NCBI GenBank assembly: GCA_007570945.1
Contig: RKSH01000017.1
Location: 1-8,459, forward strand
DNA: 8,459 nt
From: Gammaproteobacteria bacterium
GTDB lineage: Bacteria > Pseudomonadota > Gammaproteobacteria > Arenicellales > Spongiicolonaceae
Direction of reading: 5' to 3'
This document shows positions 1-6,009 of this stretch, piece by piece; the first letter of the stretch is position 1, and every line of letters starts with the position of its first letter. Below the pieces are notes generated by a model. It was given only the letters and a program-made list of their open reading frames with translations. It was not told the origin of the DNA and ran no database searches. A program made the translations under genes and the position numbers.

Positions 1-75
1 AAGTCGCGGATGATGCCGGCTGTAGACCATGTCCGGGCCGGGGATAATGAGAAAGATGACGACGGCGGCGGCCGT
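1..75 (-). other. possible partial or decayed LysE/RhtB-family N-terminus, minus strand
   Basis: Read on the minus strand from about 75 down to 28, the sequence encodes AAAVVIFLIIPGPDMVY. The PGPDM core in a hydrophobic setting is the hallmark of the first helix of LysE/RhtB amino acid exporters, and the neighbouring gene on the opposite strand belongs to the same superfamily. Against a normal gene: no ATG, GTG or TTG lies in this frame at the usual distance (about 12-16 codons) before PGP, there is no ribosome binding site, and the residues after VY (SRHHPRL) do not look like the family. It could be a decayed or frameshifted divergent paralogue, a gene with a rare start codon, or coincidence. 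The window edge prevents a decision. Confidence 0.25.
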
Positions 76-86
76 CGGAGATTCTG

Positions 87-92
87 TATACT
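87..92 (+). promoter_or_regulatory. candidate -10 element for a leaderless LysE-type mRNA
   Basis: TATACT is a good match to the sigma-70 -10 consensus and ends 6 bases before the ATG at 99, so the predicted transcription start falls on or next to the start codon. No convincing -35 box is seen about 17 bases upstream (the region is a GGC-rich run). No Shine-Dalgarno sequence lies at a normal distance; the nearest GGAG (77-80) is 18 bases from the ATG. Confidence 0.35.
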
Positions 93-98
93 TGCAAG

Positions 99-698
99 AT
101 GAATGCGGAGTTTTTTCTGCTCTGGTTTGCGGTGATTTTTCCGCTGGTTTACAGCCCGGGTCCGGGAAATATTTTGTGCGCGGTTTCCGGTGCGGTGAAC
201 ACTTTTCGCGGCTCGGTGCCGTTTATATTGGGATTGGATGTCGTCTACACTTTTTATTCGGTTGTCATGGGGCTGGGCATGGGCGCGGTTCTGCAACAAT
301 TCCCGCGCCTCATGACCGCCGTGCAATTCCTTGGCGTCCTGTATCTCGCTTATTTGGCGTTTTCCTTTTTCACCCGCGCCGCCGCCAGCGGCCGGCGCAC
401 GGTGAAACGATTAACCTTCAAGGACGGCGTTATCTCCCAGGCCCTGAACATTAAAGGCATTTCCATCGTCACCCTGATGTATTCCCAATTCCTGCGCCCC
501 GGCGAAAACCTCTATGTGCAAGTCGCCGTCCTCAGCGCCATGCTTCTGGCGCTCAACTTGTTCACCCACTTCACCTGGTCGCTCGGCGGCCACTGGATGG
601 TCTCCCGCTTCGCCTCGCAAAAAGCGGCCAAAATCCAAAACCGAATCTACGGCGCCCTGCTGCTGGGGGTGGCGGTCTGGCTTCTGCCGCTGTGGTAG
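99..698 (+). CDS. LysE/RhtB-family amino acid exporter
   Basis: This 199-residue protein is a predicted inner-membrane exporter of the LysE/RhtB superfamily, whose members expel amino acids or related small molecules using the proton gradient; the substrate cannot be read from the sequence. Evidence: an N-terminal hydrophobic helix containing SPGPGN (residues 19-24), the family's most conserved motif; LYLAYLAF (81-88), equivalent to the usual YLxYLG segment; and an NxK site (N117, K119) opening the fourth hydrophobic stretch. Six hydrophobic segments lie at about 5-27, 41-65, 68-90, 112-133, 140-165 and 182-198. The length fits the family norm of about 200-210. The ATG at 99 is chosen because PGP then sits at the usual distance from the N-terminus, although no Shine-Dalgarno sequence precedes it. 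The stop lies 6 bases before the aapJ -35 box and no terminator is visible, so transcripts may run into aapJ. Confidence 0.88.
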   Translation: MNAEFFLLWFAVIFPLVYSPGPGNILCAVSGAVNTFRGSVPFILGLDVVYTFYSVVMGLGMGAVLQQFPRLMTAVQFLGVLYLAYLAFSFFTRAAASGRRTVKRLTFKDGVISQALNIKGISIVTLMYSQFLRPGENLYVQVAVLSAMLLALNLFTHFTWSLGGHWMVSRFASQKAAKIQNRIYGALLLGVAVWLLPLW

Positions 699-704
699 GC
701 CCGG

Positions 705-731
705 TTGACAAGGCCCAAATTTGGCTATAAT
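705..731 (+). promoter_or_regulatory. sigma-70 promoter of the aap operon with a palindromic spacer
   Basis: A perfect -35 box TTGACA (705-710) and a perfect -10 box TATAAT (726-731) are separated by 15 bases, two fewer than the optimum. The spacer contains the perfect 10-base palindrome CCAAATTTGG (715-724), placed between the two boxes like a repressor operator. A GCCCG/CGGGC hairpin (743-747 with 753-757) lies just after the predicted transcription start near 738. The promoter calls are read directly; the operator role is inferred. Confidence 0.8.
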
Positions 732-783
732 CCGGCCTCAGCGCCCGATTGGCGGGCAACTCACTGAAAAACAACACAAACAA

Positions 784-789
784 AGAGGA
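784..789 (+). promoter_or_regulatory. aapJ ribosome binding site
   Basis: AGAGGA lies 7 bases before the ATG at 797, in an A-rich unstructured leader. It decides the start: an in-frame TTG at 749 would add 16 residues ahead of the signal peptide and has no such site. Confidence 0.75.
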
Positions 790-796
790 AAACACC

Positions 797-1819
797 ATGC
801 GTTCACTTAAATTTATCGCGCTGTGCGCGGCACTGGCATCGCTGGCCGGGGGGGGCAATGCCGCCACGCTGGACGATGTCCAGGCAAAAGGCCACTTGCA
901 GTGCGGCATCAACACCGGCCTGGCCGGCTTCGCGTTCACCGACGCGCGCGGCAACTGGCAGGGGTTTGATGTGGCCTACTGCGAGGCGCTGGCTGCGGCC
1001 GTCTTCGGCAAGGCCAAGGGCAACGTCAAGTACACCAACCTCACCGGCAAGACGCGCTTTCCGGCGCTGGCCTCGGGCGAGATTGATGTGCTGTCGCGCA
1101 ACACCACCTGGACCTACAGCCGCGACACCGACCTCAAGCAGACCTTTGTCGGCGTCAACTACTACGACGGCCAGGGCTTCATCGTGCCGAAATCCCTCGG
1201 CGTGGGCAGCGCCCTGGAATTGAACGGCGCCTCGGTCTGCATCCAGACCGGCACCACCACCGAGTTGAACCTGGCCGGCTATTTCCGCGACAACAACATG
1301 GACTACGAGCCGGTGCCCATTGAGACCAACGCCGAGGCGATTAAACTCTACCAAGCCGGCCGTTGCGACGCCTACACCACCGACGCCTCCGGCCTGGCCG
1401 CCACCAAGGCCGCGTTTGACAGCCCCGGCGACCACGTGGTCCTGCCGGAAATCATCAGCAAGGAACCGCTGGGGCCGCTGGTGCGCCATGGTGACGACGA
1501 GTGGGCCGACATCGCGCGGTGGGTGCTGAACGCGCTCATCATCGCCGAGGAGAAAGGCATAACCAAGCGCAATGTCAAGCGCATGGCGCGCCGCAGTGGT
1601 GACGACGCCGAGGCCAACCGCATGTTTGGCAACGAAGGCTCGTTCCACGAAATGCTGCGCCTGCCCAAAACCTGGGCCCGCGACGCCATCGCCGAGAACG
1701 GCAACTACGGCGAAATCTTCGAAAAATACATCGGCCGCAACACCGACCTCGGCCTGGAGCGTGGCGTCAACGCGCTGTGGACCCAGGGCGGGATTCTGTA
1801 CGCGCCGCCTTTTCGTTGA
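797..1819 (+). CDS. aapJ: general L-amino acid ABC transporter, periplasmic binding protein AapJ
   Basis: This 340-residue protein is the periplasmic receptor of an Aap/Bzt-type importer: it binds L-amino acids and delivers them to AapQ-AapM. Residues 1-22 form a Sec signal peptide with positive start MRSLK, a hydrophobic core and probable cleavage after GNA. The mature part is a family-3 solute-binding protein (SBP_bac_3). Features typical of AapJ/BztA are CGINTGLAGFAF (from 36), GNWQGFDVAYCEALAAAVFG (52-71), SGEIDVLSRNTTWTYSRDT (93-111) and YYDGQGFIVP (122-131). Cysteines at 36, 62, 148 and 190 occur at positions I recall as conserved in this subfamily and may form disulfides. Length matches AapJ (about 340). 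It is the first gene of the operon, has its own promoter, and is followed by a very strong terminator, which should make it the most abundant component. Substrate range is inferred from family. Confidence 0.95.
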   Translation: MRSLKFIALCAALASLAGGGNAATLDDVQAKGHLQCGINTGLAGFAFTDARGNWQGFDVAYCEALAAAVFGKAKGNVKYTNLTGKTRFPALASGEIDVLSRNTTWTYSRDTDLKQTFVGVNYYDGQGFIVPKSLGVGSALELNGASVCIQTGTTTELNLAGYFRDNNMDYEPVPIETNAEAIKLYQAGRCDAYTTDASGLAATKAAFDSPGDHVVLPEIISKEPLGPLVRHGDDEWADIARWVLNALIIAEEKGITKRNVKRMARRSGDDAEANRMFGNEGSFHEMLRLPKTWARDAIAENGNYGEIFEKYIGRNTDLGLERGVNALWTQGGILYAPPFR

Positions 1820-1825
1820 ACGACG

Positions 1826-1867
1826 CGGCGGTGTGTGAACCTCGGTTCACGCACCGCCGTTTTTTTT
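1826..1867 (+). terminator. strong intrinsic terminator between aapJ and aapQ
   Basis: A 15-base-pair stem (1826-1840 with 1845-1859) containing one U-G pair (1834/1851) closes a CUCG tetraloop and is followed by eight T residues (1860-1867). It begins 6 bases after the aapJ stop. Since no promoter is visible between it and aapQ, aapQMP expression probably depends on partial read-through, a common way to keep binding protein in excess over permease. Confidence 0.93.
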
Positions 1868-1940
1868 GACCGTCATTATCAAAGTCCGCACCGTCATTTC
1901 CGCCCCCGGCACCGCCACCTGAGGCCCCGGCACCACCGTC

Positions 1941-3137
1941 ATGACCGGCGAAACCACCGTTTTCCCCAACCCGTTGCGCTGGGCGCTGGGCCTGTGGCGC
2001 GACCAGAAGCACCGCGGCACCATCATCCAGATCATGGCCCTGGTGGCGCTGTTGCTGTTCATCGGCATCATCATCCGCAACACCGCCATCAACCTGCAGG
2101 CGCTGGGGCTTGAGATCGGCTACGACTTCCTCACCGAGCCGGCCAACTACGACATCAACCAGCACCTCATCGACTACAACTCGCTGTCCTCGCATCTGCG
2201 CGCCACCGTCGTGGGCATCATCAACACCGCGCTGGTGTCGGTGTGCGGCATCATCCTCGCCACCGTCATCGGCCTGTTCGCCGGCATTCTGCGGTTGTCC
2301 AAAAACTGGCTGGTGAGCCGCATTATGTACGCCTACGTGGAATTCGGCCGCAATGTGCCGGTGCTGCTGCAGATTCTTCTGTTTCACGCGCTCATCATCC
2401 ACACCCTGCCCCACCCGCGCGCCTCGCTGTCACCGATGGATGGCGTTTTTCTTTCCAACCGGGGTTTTTACGTGCCGCAGCCGGTGCTGGAGCCGGCGGC
2501 CTGGGCCATCCTCGCCGCCCTGGTCATCGCCGTCGCCGCCGCCTGGTGGTTCGCCGGCCACGCCAAGCGGGTGCAGGAAAACACCGGCCGCCACTACCCG
2601 GTGTTCACCATCAACCTGGCTCTCATCATCGGCCTGCCGCTGCTCGCCTTTTTCCTTGCCGGCCGCCCCATCGGCCTGGACTTCCCGCAACTCAAGGGAT
2701 TCAACTATCAGGGCGGCATGGTGTTGCGGCCGGAGTTTACCGCGCTGTGGTTTGCGCTGTCGTTCTACGCCGGCGCCTACATCGCCGAACTGGTGCGCGC
2801 CGGCATCCTCGCCATCAGCCGCGGCCAGACCGAGGCCGCCTACTCCCTGGGCCTGAGGCCCAACTGGACCATGCGGCTGGTGATTCTGCCGCAAGCCATG
2901 CGGGTGATGGTGCCGCCGCTCATCAGCCAGTACCTCGGCCTCATCAAGGACTCGTCCCTGGCCATCGTCATCGGCTACATGGACATCGTCGCCACCATCG
3001 GCGGCATCTCGCTGAACCAAACCGGGCGCGCGCTGGAGTGCATGTCCATCACGTTGTTCATCTACCTCGGCATTTCCCTGGGCGTGTCCACGGTGATGAA
3101 CTGGTACAACCGGCGCGTGGCGCTGGTGGGGAGCTGA
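1941..3137 (+). CDS. aapQ: general L-amino acid ABC transporter permease AapQ
   Basis: This 398-residue inner-membrane protein is one of two permeases forming the amino acid channel with AapM. It carries a BPD_transp_1 permease domain of the His/Glu/Gln family. FGRNVPVLLQILLFH (135-149) is the characteristic early motif. The EAA loop that docks on the ATPase is seen as GQTEAAYSLGL (295-305) followed by VILPQAMRVMVP (324-335). Hydrophobic segments lie around 28-46, 88-116, 139-155, 187-206, 222-240, 266-290, 340-355 and 370-388. As in other AapQ proteins, a long loop with extra helices (about 155-260) separates the two conserved parts, giving about 400 residues against about 220 in simple permeases. 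ATG 1941 is the only reasonable start, because an in-frame TGA lies at 1920-1922. No Shine-Dalgarno sequence is close; the nearest GAGG is 16 bases away. It lies downstream of a strong terminator. Confidence 0.94.
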   Translation: MTGETTVFPNPLRWALGLWRDQKHRGTIIQIMALVALLLFIGIIIRNTAINLQALGLEIGYDFLTEPANYDINQHLIDYNSLSSHLRATVVGIINTALVSVCGIILATVIGLFAGILRLSKNWLVSRIMYAYVEFGRNVPVLLQILLFHALIIHTLPHPRASLSPMDGVFLSNRGFYVPQPVLEPAAWAILAALVIAVAAAWWFAGHAKRVQENTGRHYPVFTINLALIIGLPLLAFFLAGRPIGLDFPQLKGFNYQGGMVLRPEFTALWFALSFYAGAYIAELVRAGILAISRGQTEAAYSLGLRPNWTMRLVILPQAMRVMVPPLISQYLGLIKDSSLAIVIGYMDIVATIGGISLNQTGRALECMSITLFIYLGISLGVSTVMNWYNRRVALVGS

Positions 3138-3146
3138 GGGGTGAAC

Positions 3147-3245
3147 ATGATGCGCCTACAACTTCGCCGTCCGGTACAGGCGCTGAGTCGGAGTCCAAAA
3201 ATGACCGGCCTAAACCGCCGCCGTCTGCAACAGGCCGAGGTCTAA
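3147..3245 (+). CDS. possible 32-residue basic small ORF between aapQ and aapM
   Basis: GAGGGG (3136-3141, overlapping the aapQ stop) lies 5 bases before ATG 3147, which opens 32 codons ending in TAA 3243-3245. The peptide begins MMRLQLRRPVQ, has eight Arg/Lys and one acidic residue, and matches no family I recognise. It is in the same frame as aapM, whose TTG start follows one codon after the stop. It could be a translated leader that couples aapQ and aapM translation, an N-terminal extension of AapM cut by a stop codon or sequencing error, or non-coding spacer. Codon choice (CTA, AGT, GTA, CTT) is unlike the flanking genes, arguing against a conserved protein or for a short inserted element. 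Confidence 0.3.
   Translation: MMRLQLRRPVQALSRSPKMTGLNRRRLQQAEV
3237..3240 (+). promoter_or_regulatory. aapM ribosome binding site
   Basis: GAGG lies 8 bases before TTG 3249. Together with the in-frame TAA at 3243-3245 it fixes TTG 3249 as the earliest and best start of aapM. Confidence 0.5.
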
Positions 3246-3248
3246 GCC

Positions 3249-4358
3249 TTGAAAACGGTGCAGCAGCAATACGAAGCCGGCCGCCACCCCGACCTGCCGC
3301 CGCCGCTGGTGGAGCGCGGCGCGGTGAAGTGGGTGCGCGACAATTTCTTCTCCAACGCCACCAGCATCGTGCTGACCGCGGTGGCGGTGTACTTTCTCTA
3401 CAAAGTGGTGCCGCCGTTTGTGGAGTGGGCCTTTGTGGACGCGGTGTGGGACGCCCACCACCGCAATGAATGCCGCGCCAAGGGTGAGGGCGCGTGCTGG
3501 GCGGTGCTGCGCGCGCGCATTGCGCAGTTCACCTACGGTTTCTATCCGGCGCACCTCTACTGGCGGGTGAACACGGCTTTTGTGCTGCTGTTCATTGCCC
3601 TGGCGCCGCTGCTGTTTGAGCATGTGCCGGGGCGACGTTATCTGCTGTGGTTTTCGCTGGCGTATCCGGTGCTGGCATTCTTTCTGCTGTGGGGCGGGCT
3701 GGGGCTGGAGCCGGTGGAGTCGGCCAAGTTCGGCGGCTTCCTGCTCACCATCGTCATCGGCGTCACCGGCATCATCGGCTCGCTGCCCTTGGGCATATTG
3801 CTCGCCCTGGGGCGGCGCTCGCGGCTGCTGATTGTCCACACCATCTCGGTGGCGTTCATTGAATTCGTGCGCGGCGTGCCGCTGATTACGCTGCTGTTCA
3901 TCGCCTCCACGCTGCTTAATTATTTTCTGCCGCCAGGGACTTACTTTGACCTGTTGTTGCGGGTGCTCATCATGGTGACGCTGTTCGCCTCGGCCTACCT
4001 GGCCGAGGTGATTCGCGGCGGCCTGGCCGGCATTCCCAAGGGGCAGTTTGAGGCCGCCGACTCCCTCGGCCTCGGCTACTGGAAATCCATGCGCCTGGTC
4101 ATCCTGCCGCAGGCGCTGCACATTTCCATCCCCAACATCGTCAACACTTTCATCGGTTTGTACAAGGACACCACGCTGGTGGTCATTGTCGGCCTCGCCG
4201 ACCCCCTCGGCATCAGCCGCGCCACGCTGGCCGACTCCAAGTGGCAGGGCCTGTCCACCGAGATTTACATCGCCATCGCCGTGTTCTTTTTCGTGTCGTG
4301 CTTCGCCATGTCGCGCTACTCCCTTTACCTGGAGAAAAAACTCCACACCGGCCACTGA
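3249..4358 (+). CDS. aapM: general L-amino acid ABC transporter permease AapM
   Basis: This 369-residue inner-membrane protein is the second permease of the Aap importer and pairs with AapQ. The N-terminus has the proline-rich PPP segment followed by WVRDNFFS (28-35) and the first helix, as usual for AapM. The C-terminal BPD_transp_1 domain starts near 165. FIEFVRGVPLITLLF (203-217) is the typical permease signature. The ATPase-contacting EAA loop is GQFEAADSLGL (265-275) followed by VILPQALHISIP (284-295). Hydrophobic segments lie at about 38-54, 109-124, 131-150, 164-188, 199-220, 235-252, 310-326 and 349-365. The start codon is TTG, preceded by GAGG, and a stop two codons upstream in the same frame excludes a longer form. 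The next gene, aapP, begins 20 bases after the stop, consistent with one operon. A GTG at 3258 is a possible alternative start. Confidence 0.93.
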   Translation: MKTVQQQYEAGRHPDLPPPLVERGAVKWVRDNFFSNATSIVLTAVAVYFLYKVVPPFVEWAFVDAVWDAHHRNECRAKGEGACWAVLRARIAQFTYGFYPAHLYWRVNTAFVLLFIALAPLLFEHVPGRRYLLWFSLAYPVLAFFLLWGGLGLEPVESAKFGGFLLTIVIGVTGIIGSLPLGILLALGRRSRLLIVHTISVAFIEFVRGVPLITLLFIASTLLNYFLPPGTYFDLLLRVLIMVTLFASAYLAEVIRGGLAGIPKGQFEAADSLGLGYWKSMRLVILPQALHISIPNIVNTFIGLYKDTTLVVIVGLADPLGISRATLADSKWQGLSTEIYIAIAVFFFVSCFAMSRYSLYLEKKLHTGH

Positions 4359-4368
4359 GCCTGCAACC

Positions 4369-4373
4369 GGAGG
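4369..4373 (+). promoter_or_regulatory. aapP ribosome binding site
   Basis: A full GGAGG lies 5 bases before ATG 4379. It selects this start over an upstream in-frame ATG at 4241 that would overlap the end of aapM by 118 bases. Confidence 0.8.
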
Positions 4374-4378
4374 CAACC

Positions 4379-5149
4379 ATGTCCGCACAGGAAAAATCCA
4401 TGTCGGTTTCCGACGAAATGATGATTGAGATGAACGGCGTGCACAAGTGGTACGGCCAGTTCCATGTGCTGAAAAACATCAACCTCACCGTCAAGCGCGG
4501 CGAGCGCATCGTCATCTGCGGCCCGTCGGGCTCCGGCAAGTCCACCCTCATTCGCTGCATCAACCGGCTGGAAGAGCACCAGCAGGGCGAGATTATCGTG
4601 GAGGGCACCGAACTCACCGGCAACCTCAAGCACATCGAGCAAATCCGCCGCGAGGTGGGCATGGTGTTTCAGCACTTCAACCTGTTTCCCCACCTGACGG
4701 TGATGGAGAACTGCACGCTGGCGCCCATCTGGGTGCGCCACATGCCGAAACAGGAGGCCGAGGAGCTCGCCATGAACTACCTGAGGCAGGTGAAGATCCC
4801 CGAGCAGGCCGAAAAATTCCCCGGCCAGTTGTCCGGCGGCCAGCAACAGCGCGCGGCCATTGCGCGCAGTCTGTGCATGCGCCCGAAGGTGATGCTGTTC
4901 GACGAGCCCACCTCGGCCCTGGACCCGGAAATGATCAAGGAGGTGCTGGACATCATGATTGAACTGGCCCGCGACGGCATGACCATGATCTGCGTCACCC
5001 ACGAAATGGGCTTCGCCAAAACCGTCGCCAACCGGGTGATTTTCATGGATGGCGGGGAAATCATCGAACAAAACGAGCCGGAGGAGTTCTTCGCCAACCC
5101 GAAAAACGAGCGGACGCAACTTTTTCTGAGCCAGATTCTGCAGCACTAA
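4379..5149 (+). CDS. aapP: general L-amino acid ABC transporter ATP-binding protein AapP
   Basis: This 256-residue cytoplasmic ATPase powers import through AapQ-AapM. All ABC motifs are intact: Walker A GPSGSGKST (48-56), Q-loop Q98 within MVFQHFNLFPHLT, signature LSGGQ (151-155) followed by QQR, Walker B VMLFDEP (171-177) with catalytic E176, D-loop SALD (179-182) and switch histidine H208. The C-terminal GGEIIEQNEPEEFFANPKNE stretch is typical of the polar amino acid group (GlnQ/HisP/AapP), and the length is standard. ATG 4379 is supported by GGAGG and by the expected short N-terminus before VHKWYG. It is the last gene of the operon. No terminator is seen immediately after it; the first is at 5258-5305, beyond the next promoter. 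Confidence 0.96.
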   Translation: MSAQEKSMSVSDEMMIEMNGVHKWYGQFHVLKNINLTVKRGERIVICGPSGSGKSTLIRCINRLEEHQQGEIIVEGTELTGNLKHIEQIRREVGMVFQHFNLFPHLTVMENCTLAPIWVRHMPKQEAEELAMNYLRQVKIPEQAEKFPGQLSGGQQQRAAIARSLCMRPKVMLFDEPTSALDPEMIKEVLDIMIELARDGMTMICVTHEMGFAKTVANRVIFMDGGEIIEQNEPEEFFANPKNERTQLFLSQILQH

Positions 5150-5216
5150 GCGAGGAATCTTGCCAAGCCATTGAAATACAAAAGGAAAAAATATCAAAAA
5201 AAATTCAAAAAAGCGC

Positions 5217-5244
5217 TTGACAAGACGCGAAATCCAGCCATAAT
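5217..5244 (+). promoter_or_regulatory. sigma-70 promoter upstream of the NYN gene
   Basis: A perfect -35 box TTGACA (5217-5222) and -10 box CATAAT (5239-5244) are separated by 16 bases. An A-rich tract of about 40 bases (5171-5212) lies directly upstream and resembles an UP element. Predicted transcription start is near 5250-5252. The promoter resembles that of aapJ: both read TTGACAAG, then a central AAAT, then GC and ATAATCC. Confidence 0.75.
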
Positions 5245-5257
5245 CCCTTGCATTCCT

Positions 5258-5305
5258 CCCCGCTGGACCTGCCCTCTTCGGAGGGCCCTGGCGGGGTTAT
5301 TTTTT
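5258..5305 (+). terminator. intrinsic terminator or attenuator in the NYN gene leader
   Basis: Two stacked stems form one hairpin: outer CCCCGC/GCGGGG (5258-5263 with 5291-5296) and inner GCCCTC/GAGGGC (5271-5276 with 5281-5286), closed by the extra-stable C(UUCG)G tetraloop and separated by an asymmetric internal loop. TTATTTTTT follows (5297-5305). It lies after the promoter at 5217-5244 and before the ATG at 5330, so it is inside the leader of the NYN transcript. It may also be the distal terminator of the aap operon, whose last stop is about 100 bases upstream. Confidence 0.85.
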
Positions 5306-5319
5306 AACTGCTCACGAAA

Positions 5320-5324
5320 GGGAG
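5320..5324 (+). promoter_or_regulatory. NYN gene ribosome binding site
   Basis: GGGAG lies 5 bases before ATG 5330. It is complementary to CTCCC at 5256-5260, the foot of the upstream hairpin, so the leader could fold either as terminator or as a structure masking this site. It argues against the in-frame TTG at 5171, which precedes the promoter. Confidence 0.7.
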
Positions 5325-5329
5325 TTCCC

Positions 5330-5968
5330 ATGAAAGAGCCTCGTTACAAGCGCGCCGCCATTTTTGTTGACGGCCAGAACCTCTACCACGCCGCCCGGCG
5401 GGCATTCGGCATCAGCAGCCCCAACTACGATATCGCCAAACTCGCGCGCGAGGTTTGCCGGGCCGGCGGATGGCATCTGGTGTCGGCGTCATTCTACACC
5501 GGCATCCCCGCCAAATCCCGCGACCCGAAACTTTACGATTTCTGGAACGCCAAACTGCTGTTCATGGGGCGGCAGGGGGTTCGCGTGTTTTCGCGGCCGC
5601 TGCGCTATTCCAAACAAAAACTTGTGCTGCGCGACGGCAGCGTCAAAAAAATTCATGTGCCGCGCGAGAAAGGCGTGGACATCCGCATCGCGCTGGATGT
5701 CATCCACGGCGCAAGGGAAAACCTCTACGATGTGGCGGTGATTCTAAGTCAAGACCAGGACTTTGAAGATGTGGCCGGGGAAATTCGCGACATTGCGGCC
5801 AAAACTGGCCGCTGGATAAAAATCGCCAGCGCTTTCCCGTTCGCGCCCGGCTGCAAAAACATCCGCGGCATCACCAACACCGACTGGCTCAAAATCAACT
5901 CGCCGATGTATCTCCGCTGCCTTGATTCGCGGAGCCGCCGGCCGTGCAAAACCGCTGCGGCTCGCTAA
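5330..5968 (+). CDS. NYN-domain (PIN-like) protein, putative ribonuclease
   Basis: This 212-residue protein carries a NYN domain (LabA/DUF88 group), a PIN-like fold whose members use clustered acidic residues to bind metal and cut RNA. The acidic sites are visible in order: FVDGQN (12-17, with D14 and N17), KGVDIRIALDVI (114-125, with D117 and D123) and SQDQDFEDVAGEI (140-152, with D142 and D144). No signal peptide or membrane helix is seen, so it should be cytoplasmic. The last 15 residues (from about 198) are basic and outside the domain (RSRRP, KTAAAR). The start at 5330 is set by GGGAG and by DGQN falling near residue 15, as is usual. The gene stands alone between two transporter operons with its own promoter and a terminator-like leader, suggesting regulated expression. 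The RNA target is unknown, and nuclease activity is inferred from family, not shown. Confidence 0.88.
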   Translation: MKEPRYKRAAIFVDGQNLYHAARRAFGISSPNYDIAKLAREVCRAGGWHLVSASFYTGIPAKSRDPKLYDFWNAKLLFMGRQGVRVFSRPLRYSKQKLVLRDGSVKKIHVPREKGVDIRIALDVIHGARENLYDVAVILSQDQDFEDVAGEIRDIAAKTGRWIKIASAFPFAPGCKNIRGITNTDWLKINSPMYLRCLDSRSRRPCKTAAAR

Positions 5969-6009
5969 GTCCATATCCTGCAAGGGAAAAATCCCACCCC
6001 CCCGGCCGC

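Noticed and set aside
749..796. Upstream TTG start for aapJ
   Set aside because: The added residues are polar and would precede a complete signal peptide. AGAGGA is correctly placed for ATG 797 only.
1866..1900. TTGACC after the aapJ terminator as a -35 box for aapQ
   Set aside because: No acceptable -10 sequence occurs 15-18 bases downstream.
2243..3469. 408-codon plus-strand frame overlapping aapQ and aapM
   Set aside because: It is an out-of-frame reading of two recognisable permeases and is rich in Arg/His/Pro. The part over 3150-3250 looks like a linker but has no independent start.
4241..4378. Upstream ATG for aapP
   Set aside because: It overlaps the end of aapM in another frame and has no ribosome site. 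GGAGG before 4379 and the family N-terminus support the shorter form.
3210..4388. 392-codon open frame on the minus strand
   Set aside because: It lies opposite aapM, which has clear permease motifs. Its translation is a Gln/His/Arg-rich shadow with no ribosome site.
5171..5329. Upstream TTG start extending the NYN protein by 53 residues
   Set aside because: It lies upstream of the promoter (5217-5244) and reads through the terminator hairpin. ATG 5330 has a proper ribosome site and places DGQN at the usual depth.
5984..5993. GGGAAAAATCCC near the NYN gene end as a terminator
   Set aside because: The stem is only 4 bp with an A loop and no T run follows.
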